Counted from the stretch's first letter, positions 35,516-44,773 are shown. The stretch: DNA of 64,000 bases from Terriglobia bacterium (GCA_021324365.1 JAJPJE010000068.1:1-64000); one strand, 5' to 3'. A program made the numbers and translations. The notes: generated by a model from the letters alone, not told the origin.

Positions 35516-35839
35516 TTACGCGGCCTTTCCTGCCGCAATGTGGTGAAATGTCGACGTATCCACCTGGAAAGTATCCACGGTCGGCTCTTTGTCCATACAG
35601 GGGCGTATCATATCGGCGATCTCGCGGAAATGTTCGTTGTGATAGCGCTCCGCGCTCTCCTTACTATCCCAGAAACTGATCGCCACCAATCGACTGCGAT
35701 TACGCTCGGACACAAGTCCGACCAGATCAATGAACCCCGGTTGGCTCCGAAGTTTTCTGAGAACCGTATCTTTCATCGTTTCCAGGAGCTGGTCCGTTTT
35801 CCCAGGCTTGGCCGTAACTTCAACCATTCGCGTGTACAT
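35516..35839 (-). CDS. Antibiotic biosynthesis monooxygenase (ABM) domain protein
   Basis: The 107-residue protein is one ferredoxin-like ABM domain: MYTRMVEVTAKPGKTDQLLE, LRSQPGFIDLVGLVSERNRS, and SFWDSKESAERYHNE. These domains form dimers and include quinol or heme-modifying oxygenases as well as proteins with no known reaction. AAAGGAGA lies just upstream of the ATG. It has no operon partner. Function beyond the fold is not inferred. Confidence 0.85.
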   Translation of the reverse strand: MYTRMVEVTAKPGKTDQLLETMKDTVLRKLRSQPGFIDLVGLVSERNRSRLVAISFWDSKESAERYHNEHFREIADMIRPCMDKEPTVDTFQVDTSTFHHIAAGKAA

Positions 35840-36057
35840 ACGGGAGTCTCCTTTCAGGTTGAGAACGGAAGAGAAGGTCGTGAATGCAACTCTCGACCCA
35901 GGTCAGCAGGCGGCAATGATGCCCCCGGACGGCGTCGAAGTCAAATGACCGGTTTTGGTGCAATCCGCTCAGAATCGTATAAGCACTTTTCTGCAACTTA
36001 CTTCAGGTCCCTTCCGTATCTGTCCTGTAGCGGACGTGTTTGCCGCAAGGAGCCGAA

Positions 36058-36654
36058 ATGCATCGCGTATACAAGCTACAACTGGCCCTTGTCCTCTTGT
36101 TGAGTGTCTTTACGCTCGCGGCAGATAGCGCGCCTTCCAGCGCAAGTCTCGAGCGGCCTTTCATGGCGGCCGGCAAGATTACGCTTCAGCTGTCTGCTGG
36201 CGGATACGTGATCCGCGGCACAAAAGAAAACCGAATCTACATCGAACTGGATCCGTCGCAGGTATCCGAAGTACGTGCCGAGCTCAAGGTGGACGGCAAC
36301 CAGGCATATGTCAGGCTCAAGGGGCCTCAGAACAACTTTCATGCGACCATTTTTGTTCCGCAGCAAAGTGATCTCATTGTGAATCAGACAGTCGGCGACA
36401 TGCGCATACAGGCAGTGCAAGGGAATAAGAGCGTTGATCTCGATGTAGGTTCACTGAAGATCGATGTGCCTGCAGCTTCGGACTATTCGAACGTCGATGC
36501 GACTGTTCGTATCGGCTCGATCAAGGCGCCAGCCTGGAAGGCGCAGCACGATGGCTTCTTCCGCTCTCTTCAAGCTCACGGTCAGGGCAAATACAACCTC
36601 AATGCACACGTGGGCGTAGGAGACATGACGCTCAGCGAGGCAGAGCGGCTGTAA
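36058..36654 (+). CDS. Secreted DUF4097-like beta-helical protein
   Basis: ATG 36058 follows AAGGAG and opens a signal peptide (RVYKLQLALVLLLSVFTLAA). The 198-residue protein then shows short repeating strands: ITLQLSAGGYVIRGTKENRI, VDGNQAYVRLKGPQNNFHAT, FVPQQSDLIVNQTVGDMRIQ, VDLDVGSLKID and NAHVGVGDMTL. This is the pattern of the DUF4097 'toast-rack' or adhesin-like family. It is probably periplasmic or surface-associated. No partner genes are present. Confidence 0.7.
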   Translation: MHRVYKLQLALVLLLSVFTLAADSAPSSASLERPFMAAGKITLQLSAGGYVIRGTKENRIYIELDPSQVSEVRAELKVDGNQAYVRLKGPQNNFHATIFVPQQSDLIVNQTVGDMRIQAVQGNKSVDLDVGSLKIDVPAASDYSNVDATVRIGSIKAPAWKAQHDGFFRSLQAHGQGKYNLNAHVGVGDMTLSEAERL

Positions 36655-36689
36655 GCGACGCGCTAAAGAAGGCGACAGTAACGCATTCG

Positions 36690-37166
36690 TTATGCCGTAG
36701 CCGAACGCATAGCAAATCTGGCCACGACGGGGTGTACGAGCTGACAAAAGTCGCGAAACGACATGCGAACCAACTCACTGTGATATCCGGCGTTGAACAC
36801 GATTTCGCGGTCGTGCGTCAGGCTTTCCTCCACATACACTGGTACGTTATACAAATTTCCAAAAGGTGGCATCGCCCCCAATTCGCAGTCAGGAAACGCG
36901 CGGTCAAACTCTTCTTCGGTGGCGAGCGTCACGAATTGCGCTCCCGTCATCGAACGGAATAGAGCCATATCCAGTTGCTTGTTAGACGGCAGCACGGCCA
37001 TCGCAAGGCATCCGTCTGCATTCACAATGACTGTCTTTGCCATTTCCCTCCCGGGTACGTGTGCGACGGCAGCCGTACCCTGCGCTGTGTAGGTCGTGGA
37101 ATGAACAATGGTGGTGAAGGGCGTGTGATGTCGATTGAGGAACTCTTCGAGCCTGAGGACTGGCAT
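36690..37166 (-). CDS. YbaK/ProX-type aminoacyl-tRNA deacylase
   Basis: The family removes wrongly attached amino acids from tRNA, for example Cys- or Ala-tRNA(Pro). The 158-residue protein shows TAQGTAAVAHVPGREMAKTV with the key lysine near residue 44. DGCLAMAVLPSNKQLDMALF, MPPFGNLYNVPVYVEESL and the REIVFNAGYHSELVRMSFRD tail follow. It stands alone. The exact tRNA substrate is not known from sequence. Confidence 0.85.
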   Translation of the reverse strand: MPVLRLEEFLNRHHTPFTTIVHSTTYTAQGTAAVAHVPGREMAKTVIVNADGCLAMAVLPSNKQLDMALFRSMTGAQFVTLATEEEFDRAFPDCELGAMPPFGNLYNVPVYVEESLTHDREIVFNAGYHSELVRMSFRDFCQLVHPVVARFAMRSATA

Positions 37167-37476
37167 TTTCGCCTCCTGATGATCGCTATTCCATGCTGGG
37201 AAGAAGTGGTTTAACTTCGCTATAGTCGGCTATGCCGGGTGCGGCAAGGTCGGCCCGTTTGTCCAGTGCGCCAGTAGAGGCTGCTTCCGTCAGGGAAAAT
37301 CTCGCTGGGCCCAAACCAAATTGTAAGCAGAGCTTTTTGCCTGCCGTTTTTGTAACACCACCACAGATTCGGTAAGGACGCAGTGCCGGAAGTCACGGCC
37401 AATTGTGCGTAGAGGAAACGTGGCTGCAGCAGACCAATTAAGATCAAAAGATGCAGACGATAGCCGAGGTGATTGC
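37167..37476. other. Non-coding gap, nothing recognised
   Basis: This gap lies between divergent genes. No frame shows family-like protein and no RNA fold stands out. GAGGTG at 37465-37470 is the ribosome site of the following GTG start. The promoters of both neighbours should be here but I could not place them. Confidence 0.45.
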
Positions 37477-38388
37477 GTGAGAGTGGCCGTTGAGGGAGCC
37501 ACGGGAGTGCTCGGTCGTGCCTTACTTCCACAACTGCTTGCTGCCGGATACGACGTTCTCGGCTTAGTCCGTGATAAACGCAGAGCCGAGCGCCTGTTCG
37601 CGCAATTTGGTCCACCGGAGTTGGATTTCGAGGAGCTTGATCTGTTAGAGCGCGGGCTGGAGGCTCGCTTGCCGGCCATCCTCACAGGGTCCGATGTCGT
37701 TATCCAGGCGGCTACTGCTATTCCTGCCGACCCATGCGCTCCGGGCGCATGGGATTTAAATACGCGAGTGCGTATTCGCGGCACTGGGCGGCTTCAGCGA
37801 GCCGCTCTCGAGGCAAACGTCCGAACATTTCTGTTGCAGAGCGTCGTGATGGCCTATCCCGACGGGGGCGATCGATGGCTTGACGAGTCGACGCCCATCG
37901 ACAGTTCAACGGGCCGGCGCCACATTACTCACCCCGTGGCCATTATGGAATCGATGATGTACTTATTCCAGCGGCAAGGGAAGCCGATCCGTTGGTGCAT
38001 TCTGAAGGGCGGCTTGTTCGTCGGACCGGGTACCGGGCAAGAGCGCCTGCTTGAACGAATTCGAAGCGGTGAAGAAGTTATCCCGGGCGATGGCCGGAAT
38101 TTCGTTTCATTGGTGAATGTACAAGATGCGGCGGCAGCTTATGTCACCGCCGTGCAGCGAACCGAACCGGGATCGGTATTCAATATCTGTGACGAGCCGA
38201 TCCGCTATGGCGATTACGTCGACCGCTTGGCTGAGATGATCCATGCTCCGCAGCCATTGCGTGATTCGTCCAAGGCTTCTCCGCCATCATGGCGGTGCAC
38301 GAATCAACGAGCGCGAGAACGCCTGAACTGGAGCCCAGCTCGCGGCATATGGCCACGAGTATCCGAAACCGTAGGAGACGCGAAGTGA
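37477..38388 (+). CDS. NAD(P)-dependent epimerase/reductase (extended SDR family)
   Basis: GTG 37477 has GAGGTG six bases upstream and gives 303 residues. The Rossmann motif GATGVLGRALLPQLLAAGYD begins near residue 7, and the NAD-binding VVIQAATAIP follows. In place of the catalytic YxxxK it reads HPVAIMESMMYLFQRQGKP, which has no clear Tyr-Lys pair, so it may bind rather than reduce. The next gene overlaps its stop by four bases (GTGA). It probably forms an operon with the coiled-coil and metallo-hydrolase genes. Confidence 0.78.
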   Translation: MRVAVEGATGVLGRALLPQLLAAGYDVLGLVRDKRRAERLFAQFGPPELDFEELDLLERGLEARLPAILTGSDVVIQAATAIPADPCAPGAWDLNTRVRIRGTGRLQRAALEANVRTFLLQSVVMAYPDGGDRWLDESTPIDSSTGRRHITHPVAIMESMMYLFQRQGKPIRWCILKGGLFVGPGTGQERLLERIRSGEEVIPGDGRNFVSLVNVQDAAAAYVTAVQRTEPGSVFNICDEPIRYGDYVDRLAEMIHAPQPLRDSSKASPPSWRCTNQRARERLNWSPARGIWPRVSETVGDAK

Positions 38389-38624
38389 GCAATAGGGAAA
38401 CTTTGAATGAATTGAGCGCGTTGCTGCTGGCTCAACAGCGTATGATCAGCTCCCTGAAGACAGAAGTTGAGGCACTGAAGAATATGATGTTCGATCATAG
38501 GCCGCCCTTCCGCGAAGACTTCGAACGCCAGCGTGCAAAGCTTACGAGCGCGAAACAGCCGGGCGATGATATGCGAATGCGAATCGAGGCGGCGCTGCAA
38601 AGGCTCACCGGATCGGAATCATAG
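38385..38624 (+). CDS. Small coiled-coil protein
   Basis: GTG 38385 overlaps the end of the epimerase gene and has GGAG at 38373-38376. The 79-residue product is a predicted coiled coil (LNELSALLLAQQRMISSLKT, EVEALKNMMFDHRP) with a polar C terminus. Tight coupling to the flanking genes suggests that it is real, perhaps an oligomerising partner. I do not recognise a family. Confidence 0.6.
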   Translation: MSNRETLNELSALLLAQQRMISSLKTEVEALKNMMFDHRPPFREDFERQRAKLTSAKQPGDDMRMRIEAALQRLTGSES

Positions 38625-38632
38625 GGGGACAC

Positions 38633-39487
38633 TTGTATCGGCTGACGCTCGGCGATTTCGAACTTACGATTCTTTCCGACGGCAACTACTTTCTCGACGG
38701 CGGTGCGTTTTTCGGCGTCGTGCCAAAGGTAATGTGGTCGAAGCGCATGCAACCCGACGAAATGAACCGGTTGAGCGCTGGTCTAAATTCCGTCCTCGTG
38801 CGGGGTGGCCAAAAGACCGTTCTGATTGAGACCGGTATCGGCAACAAGCTTGGCGATCGCATGAAGAAAATTTACGCGCCGGAAGAAAAGCTGCTGAACA
38901 GCCTGAATGCCGTTGGCATCACGCCCGAGGAAATCGACGTCGTTATCAACACGCACCTGCATTTCGATCACTGTGGATGGAACACAGTGTACCGCAATGA
39001 CCGCGCAGTGCCGACGTTTCCGAATGCAAAATACTACGTCCAACGTGGCGAATGGGAGTACGCGCAGAGGGCGAGCGAGCGCGATCGCATCAGCTACATC
39101 AACGATAATTACAATCCGTTGGTCGAGTCGGGCCGAATGGAACTGCTCGATGGCGCGCGCGAAATTCTTCCCGGCATCTCCGTCGATGTTTATCCGGGAC
39201 ATACGCAGCATCTGCAGTCGGTGAACATTGACAGCAATGGCAAGCGGGCTTGCTACATCTCCGACCTGATTCCAACTATTGCGCACCTTGACGTTGCGTG
39301 GGGCATGGCCTTCGATCTGTTCCCGCTGGATACGATCGCAAGCAAAAAGAAGTTCTATGTACGCGCGATTCCTGAGAACTGGCTGGTGATCTTTACCCAT
39401 GATCCGAAAATGCCATGTGCCTATGTGGAGGACGGTGGAGACGGCAAGTACTTGGCGAGACCTGCGGTGGGAGCGAGCTTACTCTAA
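38633..39487 (+). CDS. Metallo-beta-lactamase-fold hydrolase
   Basis: TTG 38633 follows AGGGGGAC and gives 284 residues. The metal motif is THLHFDHCGWN, with later ligands in VYPGHTQHLQS and CYISDLIPTIAHLDVAWGM. This matches the AttM/lactonase-like MBL subgroup, which opens lactones or esters. It is the last gene of the epimerase operon. Its stop codon overlaps the end of the convergent kinase gene by nine bases. Substrate is unknown. Confidence 0.85.
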   Translation: MYRLTLGDFELTILSDGNYFLDGGAFFGVVPKVMWSKRMQPDEMNRLSAGLNSVLVRGGQKTVLIETGIGNKLGDRMKKIYAPEEKLLNSLNAVGITPEEIDVVINTHLHFDHCGWNTVYRNDRAVPTFPNAKYYVQRGEWEYAQRASERDRISYINDNYNPLVESGRMELLDGAREILPGISVDVYPGHTQHLQSVNIDSNGKRACYISDLIPTIAHLDVAWGMAFDLFPLDTIASKKKFYVRAIPENWLVIFTHDPKMPCAYVEDGGDGKYLARPAVGASLL

Positions 39488-41026
39488 CTCCAACTTCAGT
39501 TCTTCTTTTTCGCAGCGGACTCCGAGGATCTTCGTTTCGTTATCCGCAACACTCGCTAAAACAGAACTGGCGTGATCATAGTGCTGCTCTGCCGATTGCA
39601 CCCGGACCTTGATGGAATGTTTGCCTGCGGGAATGCTTATGTTCTCGTAAGAGTGGCCTTGCGTCCGGTGGAACACCAATAGCTTCTTCTTTTCTTTCCC
39701 GTGCAGGGCTTCTGTATATTTCAACTTTCCATCAATCCAGACTGACATCGTGGCATTCGTAAAAGGGTGCTGGATGGAAATATGGAGATGCGCGTCGGGT
39801 TCAGGTATAACCGCGCTCTGCTTCGATTCGAAAATTGCAGAGGTACCGCGTTCAGCACTCGCCGAAGAGGTCGTTTTGAACGAGGCGGGAGTCGAGGTTG
39901 ACCGGGCTTCAACGAGGTTAGTCGATGAAGACGTGCTTGCGAAATGTAGCGGTGCCTGTCGATGCCGGACGAGAAGTCCGAACCCGACGACCATCGCTAC
40001 TGCGATTCCAACAGCATAGAAGGGCTGCCTCGAGTGGCTGCGAGCGGCGCCCGGTTTACCTTCTACCCTCATCTGGGCAATGGCGGCAGCAGAGAACGGT
40101 TTTGAGGACTCACTGCGAACTTGCGTTGATCGAGAAGGAGGACTTACGGTGAGCAGCCCCGGAAGCGGCTGATCGGCATGTTCCTTCCTCAGCTGTTCTC
40201 TCATTTTTGCGAGATCCGCCGCCATCTCGGCGCCGGTCTGATACCGCTTATCAAGCTCTTTGGCGATTGCACGCGAAACAATCCGCTCGACTTCGGCCGG
40301 AAGCTCTGGGTTGATTGTGGTCAAAGGCAGCGGGTCACGGTTCACTACTTTGAATCCGATGGTGCTGACACCATTTCCCTGGAAAGGCCGATGTCCCACC
40401 AGCATCGTGTACAGCACGACGCCGAGAGAAAAGATATCGGAGCGCCCGTCCACCGGCTGTCCCGTAAGTTGCTCGGGCGACATGTAAGCTGGAGTTCCCA
40501 TTAGTACACCGGCGTGTGTACGTTGTACGCGGTCCAGCTTGGCTACTCCAAAATCCATGATCTTGGCGTGCTCTTGTTCCGTAATCATGATGTTGGCCGG
40601 CTTGATGTCGCGGTGTACAACGCCACGGTCGTGAGCGTAAGCGAGAGCATCCGCTACCTCCTCAGCGAGGCGCAGTGCGGTTTCAAGAGGAACTTTGGCG
40701 TAACCCGGTGCAAGGAGTTTTTTCAGGGTCTGCCCGTGCACGTACTCCATCACGATGTAAGGAGCGTGGCTGGTCTCATCTTCAGCGACATCAAAGATCG
40801 TAATGATTCCAGCATGAGATAGTCTCCCGGCGGCGCGAGCTTCGAGGAAGAAGCGCTCACGAAACTCTGGCTCGTCACTCTCTTCTTCCAGGGAAACCGT
40901 TTTGATTGCAACAATTCGATCGATTTTCGGATCTCGTGCCTGGTAAACCACGCCCATCGATCCTCGACCGAGTTCGGCGAGAATTTCGTACCGACCGAAG
41001 CTGCTGCTGGGAGGACTTGAGCTCAT
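39479..41026 (-). CDS. Membrane-bound Ser/Thr protein kinase (Hanks type)
   Basis: From ATG 41026 the 515-residue protein has a kinase domain with the ELGRGSMGVVYQAR loop, the lysine in VAIKTV (K42), HRDIKPANIM and DFGVAK. TPAYMSPEQLTG and SDIFSLGVVLY follow. After a Ser/Pro-rich linker comes one membrane helix (YAVGIAVAMVVGFGLLV, about residue 340). The C-terminal part, with HLHISIQHPFTNATMSVWID and an IPAGKHSIKVRV strand, should be outside and may sense a signal. A TTG at 41113 would add 29 residues. The target is not known. Confidence 0.9.
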   Translation of the reverse strand: MSSSPPSSSFGRYEILAELGRGSMGVVYQARDPKIDRIVAIKTVSLEEESDEPEFRERFFLEARAAGRLSHAGIITIFDVAEDETSHAPYIVMEYVHGQTLKKLLAPGYAKVPLETALRLAEEVADALAYAHDRGVVHRDIKPANIMITEQEHAKIMDFGVAKLDRVQRTHAGVLMGTPAYMSPEQLTGQPVDGRSDIFSLGVVLYTMLVGHRPFQGNGVSTIGFKVVNRDPLPLTTINPELPAEVERIVSRAIAKELDKRYQTGAEMAADLAKMREQLRKEHADQPLPGLLTVSPPSRSTQVRSESSKPFSAAAIAQMRVEGKPGAARSHSRQPFYAVGIAVAMVVGFGLLVRHRQAPLHFASTSSSTNLVEARSTSTPASFKTTSSASAERGTSAIFESKQSAVIPEPDAHLHISIQHPFTNATMSVWIDGKLKYTEALHGKEKKKLLVFHRTQGHSYENISIPAGKHSIKVRVQSAEQHYDHASSVLASVADNETKILGVRCEKEELKLELE

Positions 41027-41312
41027 GGGCTGCGCAGGCGCACGAAATGCCACAGTAAGGGTACTTCGAGTTGGGTGAGGCGATATCGAGGTTTCACCGG
41101 ATGGAGGTGACAAAAGTAACCAATCGAGCTCGACCCACGGTAGCTGGGCATGGCCTGCTACCCGCGCCTGCCGCCGGGGACGATTTGCCGGCTGCCAACC
41201 AGCTCTCGTTTGTACAACCTGCGCGGGGGCACCCTCGTCCTACCTTTATCGGCAGGCAATTCCTTACAGAATCCAGGCGTGCAATTCACCCCAACTCAGA
41301 AAAGGAGCCAGC

Positions 41313-41807
41313 ATGAAACTGGAATCGTTGAATGAACTTTTAGTCGAACAACTACAGGATCTTTATTCGGTCGAGCGGCAGATTATCGAAGCGCTGCCAA
41401 AAATGATTGAAAAGGCGAATTCCTCTCGGCTCAAGGCTGGTTTGAGCGAGCACCTGCAGCAGACCAAGGGACAGCTTTCACGCCTTGACCGCATCTTCGA
41501 CCAGATCCGCGAGGCCGACCGCGATGACAAGAAGTGCAAAGGCATGGAAGGAATCATCAAGGAAGGCGAAGAGATCGTGAAAGCGAAAGGCGACGCAGAA
41601 GTCCGGGACGCCGGCATCATTTCGGCCGCCCAGCGCGTCGAGCACTATGAGATCGCGAGCTATGGTTGCGCGAGAACCTACGCTCAATTGCTGGGGCACA
41701 ACGACTGGGCGCAACTGCTTCAGCAGACGCTCGACGAAGAAAAGCAAACAGATCAAAAGCTGAACCAGATGGCGGAAACGATCAACGTCGAAGCCAGGGC
41801 AGCCTAG
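41313..41807 (+). CDS. DUF892 (YciF-like) ferritin-like protein
   Basis: The 164-residue protein matches the YciF/DUF892 family of stress-linked ferritin-like four-helix bundles. It shows NELLVEQLQDLYSVERQIIE, LKAGLSEHLQQTKGQLSRLD, IISAAQRVEHYEIASYGCAR and TLDEEKQTDQKLNQMAE. The Glu and His residues in VERQ, EHLQQT, VEHYE and DEEK would form a di-metal site. AAAAGGAG precedes the ATG. A strong bidirectional terminator follows. A role in oxidative or osmotic stress is inferred from the family. Confidence 0.9.
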   Translation: MKLESLNELLVEQLQDLYSVERQIIEALPKMIEKANSSRLKAGLSEHLQQTKGQLSRLDRIFDQIREADRDDKKCKGMEGIIKEGEEIVKAKGDAEVRDAGIISAAQRVEHYEIASYGCARTYAQLLGHNDWAQLLQQTLDEEKQTDQKLNQMAETINVEARAA

Positions 41808-41826
41808 TCTACCTCGTTGCAGCACT

Positions 41827-41860
41827 GAGCCCGCTTCCTGGAGCGGGCTCTTCTCTATTT
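41827..41860 (+). terminator. Strong terminator after the DUF892 gene, shared with the convergent lipoprotein gene
   Basis: GAGCCCGCT (41827-41835) and AGCGGGCTC (41842-41850) form a perfect nine-pair stem with loop TCCTGG. TTCTCTATTT follows. On the minus strand the stem overlaps the region just beyond the lipoprotein stop codon, so it could act both ways. Confidence 0.92.
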
Positions 41861-42964
41861 AGACGGGATAGCCTCGCTCGTTTCCGCCGAGCGCCCGCTC
41901 TCGTTTCCCCGCAGATCAACCGCTGAAACGGAGTAGTAGTAACGATGTCCCGGCAACACATTGTCGTCTCGAAACGACGGAGACTTCACGAGTTCCTTGT
42001 TGATTTTCACCGGCGCGCCTTCCTCGTGGCGAAAGACGTTGTATCCAGCCAGATCACTCTCCAGGTTCGGAGCCCAGGTCAAATCGATGAACGGCTTTTG
42101 TCCAACGCCCGAAGCGACAGCCTGTACTCCGGTAGGAACCGCCGGTGGGAAGATGTCATGCACATCCACGGTGACGGAAGGAGAGTCATCGCCTTCCACC
42201 TGCTCAGGCTGGCCAAGCGGTCCCCTGAATTGCGTGACGGTGGTTACGTCATAAACATACTTCTGCTCCCACTCGAAACTGTGATCGACAAATGTGATTT
42301 CCTGTTCTCCATTCCAGGGGAACTCGCCAACGATCAGCTCTCCACGCTTTGCCGTGGCGGGTTGCGCGCTGCCCGGTGCGAGCCGCCGGTAGATACGGTA
42401 CGAAAATTTCAGCTTATCGGGTTGGCGCACATTCTTAGGGGCCGTCCAGTGGAGTTCGGGACCTTCCGGAGTCACCTGTGCCTCGATAGTTTGCGGCGGA
42501 GGCAAAGTAGGGGCGAGCGGAATTTCGACCTGGTTGGATAGGCCTGCTGAGTTGCCGCGCGGATTCAGGTCGTCAATCGCGTAAATGGCAAATGCCTCCG
42601 GATTCTGTTGCTCCAGTTCAGGCGGCAAAGTGTCGGTGAAAGTGGCTTTTGGCACTTGTTCAGCATGCGTCCAATGCGCTATTTGGCTATGAACTTCGCC
42701 AACCTTCTGATCGCAACGGATCAAAGGAAAGTCCCGCACCCCGCGGCAGACTTCTGTAACACCAGGATGGCGGATGTTCTCGTGATCTGTGGTCTGATGC
42801 GCTGGGGTCCAGCTCAGAAAAACTTTATCCCCCTTACGCACCGCGGAAAAATCATCGACAGGTTTTGGCAGATTCAGCGAGGGAGCCTGCGGAGCTCCCG
42901 GTGTGCCGCAACTGGTCAGAAAGCACAACACCGCCGTGAACACCGCGCCAAGGATAGCTCTCAT
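41855..42964 (-). CDS. Lipoprotein with fibronectin type III-like domains
   Basis: The 369-residue protein starts with a lipoprotein signal (RAILGAVFTAVLCFLTSCG) whose lipobox LTSC anchors C19. About three FN3-like beta domains follow: VDDFSAVRKGDKVFLSWTPA, then PELHWTAPKNVRQP with FSYRIYRR, and PFIDLTWAPNLESDLAGYNV closing with RYYYSVSAVDLRGNESGRSA. FN3 units bind glycans or proteins at the surface. No catalytic domain is seen. Confidence 0.82.
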   Translation of the reverse strand: MRAILGAVFTAVLCFLTSCGTPGAPQAPSLNLPKPVDDFSAVRKGDKVFLSWTPAHQTTDHENIRHPGVTEVCRGVRDFPLIRCDQKVGEVHSQIAHWTHAEQVPKATFTDTLPPELEQQNPEAFAIYAIDDLNPRGNSAGLSNQVEIPLAPTLPPPQTIEAQVTPEGPELHWTAPKNVRQPDKLKFSYRIYRRLAPGSAQPATAKRGELIVGEFPWNGEQEITFVDHSFEWEQKYVYDVTTVTQFRGPLGQPEQVEGDDSPSVTVDVHDIFPPAVPTGVQAVASGVGQKPFIDLTWAPNLESDLAGYNVFRHEEGAPVKINKELVKSPSFRDDNVLPGHRYYYSVSAVDLRGNESGRSAETSEAIPSK

Positions 42965-43019
42965 GCGAAGTTACGAGGATACAGGGGTGCCCCGACAAGT
43001 TTCCAGTCAAAGGGTAGTA

Positions 43020-43065
43020 ATTTCAGATTGCAGATTGGAATGGGCAGTATTCTGCAATCTGAAAT
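43020..43065. repeat. Perfect 15-base inverted repeat before the lipoprotein gene
   Basis: ATTTCAGATTGCAGA (43020-43034) and TCTGCAATCTGAAAT (43051-43065) are exact complements with a 16-base loop. It lies between the end of hslU and the start of the lipoprotein gene. No T-run follows on the minus strand, so it does not look like a plain hslU terminator. AGATTGCAGAT also occurs at 53.7 kb. Confidence 0.85.
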
Positions 43066-43084
43066 ACGGCAAAGCTTCAATACG

Positions 43085-44491
43085 TTACAGGATGTACCGG
43101 GACAGATCCTGGTCCTTGACGATGTCTGCCAAAGTCTTGCGGACGTAGTCGCCGTCTACCATGATCTGCTTTTCTTTCATGTCCGGCGCGTTGAAGCTGA
43201 TTTCGTCGAGCACGCGCTCCATAATGGTATGCAATCTCCGAGCGCCGATATTTTCCGTGCCTTCGTTCACCCGGAATGCAAAGCGCGCTACTTCTTCCAG
43301 CGACTCTTGCGTGAACTCCAGCTTCAAACCTTCGGTTTCCAGAAGAGCAGTGTATTGCTTCACCAGTGACGACTTCGGCTCAGTGAGAATCTTGATGAAG
43401 TCTTCAACCGTTAGCGACTGCAGTTCTACGCGAATCGGGAAGCGGCCTTGCAGTTCCGGGATCAAATCGCTGGGCTTGGACACGTGGAACGCACCTGCCG
43501 CGACGAACAGAATGTGGTCGGTGCGAACCATGCCATAGCGCGTGTTGACCGTCGTTCCTTCCACGATCGGTAGGATGTCACGCTGGACGCCTTCGCGCGA
43601 CACGTCCGGGCCGTGCCCGCTTTCGCGGCCCGCAATCTTATCGATTTCATCGAGAAAAATGATGCCGGACTGCTCGACGCGCTCTACCGCGATGCGGGTG
43701 ACCTGGTCCATATCGATCAGGCGCTGCTCTTCTTCCTGCACCAGGTAATCAAACGCCTCGCTGACCTTCATCTTCCGCTTCTTCGTGCGCTGGCCGAATA
43801 GGTTCGGAAGCATGTCCTTAATGTTGACGTCCATCTCCTCCACGCCCTGGTTGGAGATGATTTCGAATGCCGGGAACGATTTCTCGCGCGTTTCTAATTC
43901 CACGATCCGGTCGTCGAGCTTGCCTTCCCGAAGCTGCTGGCGGAGCTTTTCGCGGGTACGGGAGCTGGACTCACCAGCAAGTTGATGCTGATCGGACTGT
44001 GAACCATCGCCACGCGAAGCGAAACCCACACCGCTCGGCAACAGCAGATCGAGCAAACGCTCTTCGGCGTTCAACTCAGCCTTATCCGAGACGTCCTCCA
44101 GCTTCTCTTCGCGCACCATGTCGATGGCGATTTCTACCAGGTCACGGATCATCGATTCCACGTCACGGCCTACGTAGCCCACTTCGGTAAACTTGGAAGC
44201 TTCAACCTTCAGGAAGGGCGAATTCGCCAGCTTGGCGAGGCGACGAGCGATCTCGGTCTTGCCTACGCCAGTAGGTCCGATCATGATGATGTTCTTGGGG
44301 ATGATTTCTTCTGCCAGCTCAGGTGTCAGCTTCTGGCGCCGCATCCGATTGCGCAAGGCAATCGCGACAGCACGCTTAGCGGCGTGCTGGCCCACAACGT
44401 ATTTATCAAGCTCGCTTACGATCTCACGCGGAGTAAGTTCATCGAGCGCGAGCTGCTCTTCTTCCGAAGTACCAGGTAAATAAATCGCCAT
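43085..44491 (-). CDS. hslU: HslU, ATPase subunit of the HslUV protease
   Basis: HslU unfolds substrates and feeds them to the HslV peptidase. The 468-residue AAA+ protein has [20 protein letters not shown], Walker A GPTGVGKT (72-79), the pore-loop [20 protein letters not shown], the Walker [11 protein letters not shown] and a C-terminal tail DLSRYIL that docks into HslV. It is the third gene of a minus-strand cluster after hslV and a small DUF3052-like gene. Identity is certain. Confidence 0.97.
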   Translation of the reverse strand: MAIYLPGTSEEEQLALDELTPREIVSELDKYVVGQHAAKRAVAIALRNRMRRQKLTPELAEEIIPKNIIMIGPTGVGKTEIARRLAKLANSPFLKVEASKFTEVGYVGRDVESMIRDLVEIAIDMVREEKLEDVSDKAELNAEERLLDLLLPSGVGFASRGDGSQSDQHQLAGESSSRTREKLRQQLREGKLDDRIVELETREKSFPAFEIISNQGVEEMDVNIKDMLPNLFGQRTKKRKMKVSEAFDYLVQEEEQRLIDMDQVTRIAVERVEQSGIIFLDEIDKIAGRESGHGPDVSREGVQRDILPIVEGTTVNTRYGMVRTDHILFVAAGAFHVSKPSDLIPELQGRFPIRVELQSLTVEDFIKILTEPKSSLVKQYTALLETEGLKLEFTQESLEEVARFAFRVNEGTENIGARRLHTIMERVLDEISFNAPDMKEKQIMVDGDYVRKTLADIVKDQDLSRYIL

Positions 44492-44562
44492 GAATTACTG
44501 CTCCAAAACTCTTCCTGCTGGGTTCTCCAAGGCTCGCGTCGCGCCTTCGACGCTAACCTGGG

Positions 44563-44757
44563 TTATCTACGGTCTTTCTTCCGAATCTCAAACTTCAAGG
44601 CAGACCAGGTCCCATCAATCGCGCAGACCTTTTTGTCGACCAATCCCTCCCCCGCCTTCAACATTTTCGCTCCAGTCGGCAGCTTGCCTAGAGTTTTAGA
44701 AAACCCATTCGGCGAAGCGATCAACATCACGCGATGATCCCCCGAGTAACCCGCCAC
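44563..44757 (-). CDS. Miniature DUF3052-like protein between hslV and hslU
   Basis: GTG 44757 has AGAGGAG six bases upstream and encodes 64 residues. The start VAGYSG and RVMLIASPNGFSKTLGKLP, then GEGLVDKKVCAIDGTWSALK with a tail of FEIRKKDRR, match the beginning and end of DUF3052 proteins of about 130 residues. The LGIKxG block after GYSG and about 50-60 central residues are missing, but the frame is open. Its position 16 bases after hslV and 71 before hslU indicates cotranscription. It is either a decayed remnant or a functional mini-domain. Family recall is confident; function is unknown. Confidence 0.68.
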   Translation of the reverse strand: MAGYSGDHRVMLIASPNGFSKTLGKLPTGAKMLKAGEGLVDKKVCAIDGTWSALKFEIRKKDRR

Positions 44758-44773
44758 GAAAGGCTCCTCTCGG

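Noticed and set aside
37220-37615. 131-codon minus-strand frame before the epimerase gene
   Set aside because: It crosses the non-coding gap and the epimerase start and has no motif or ribosome site.
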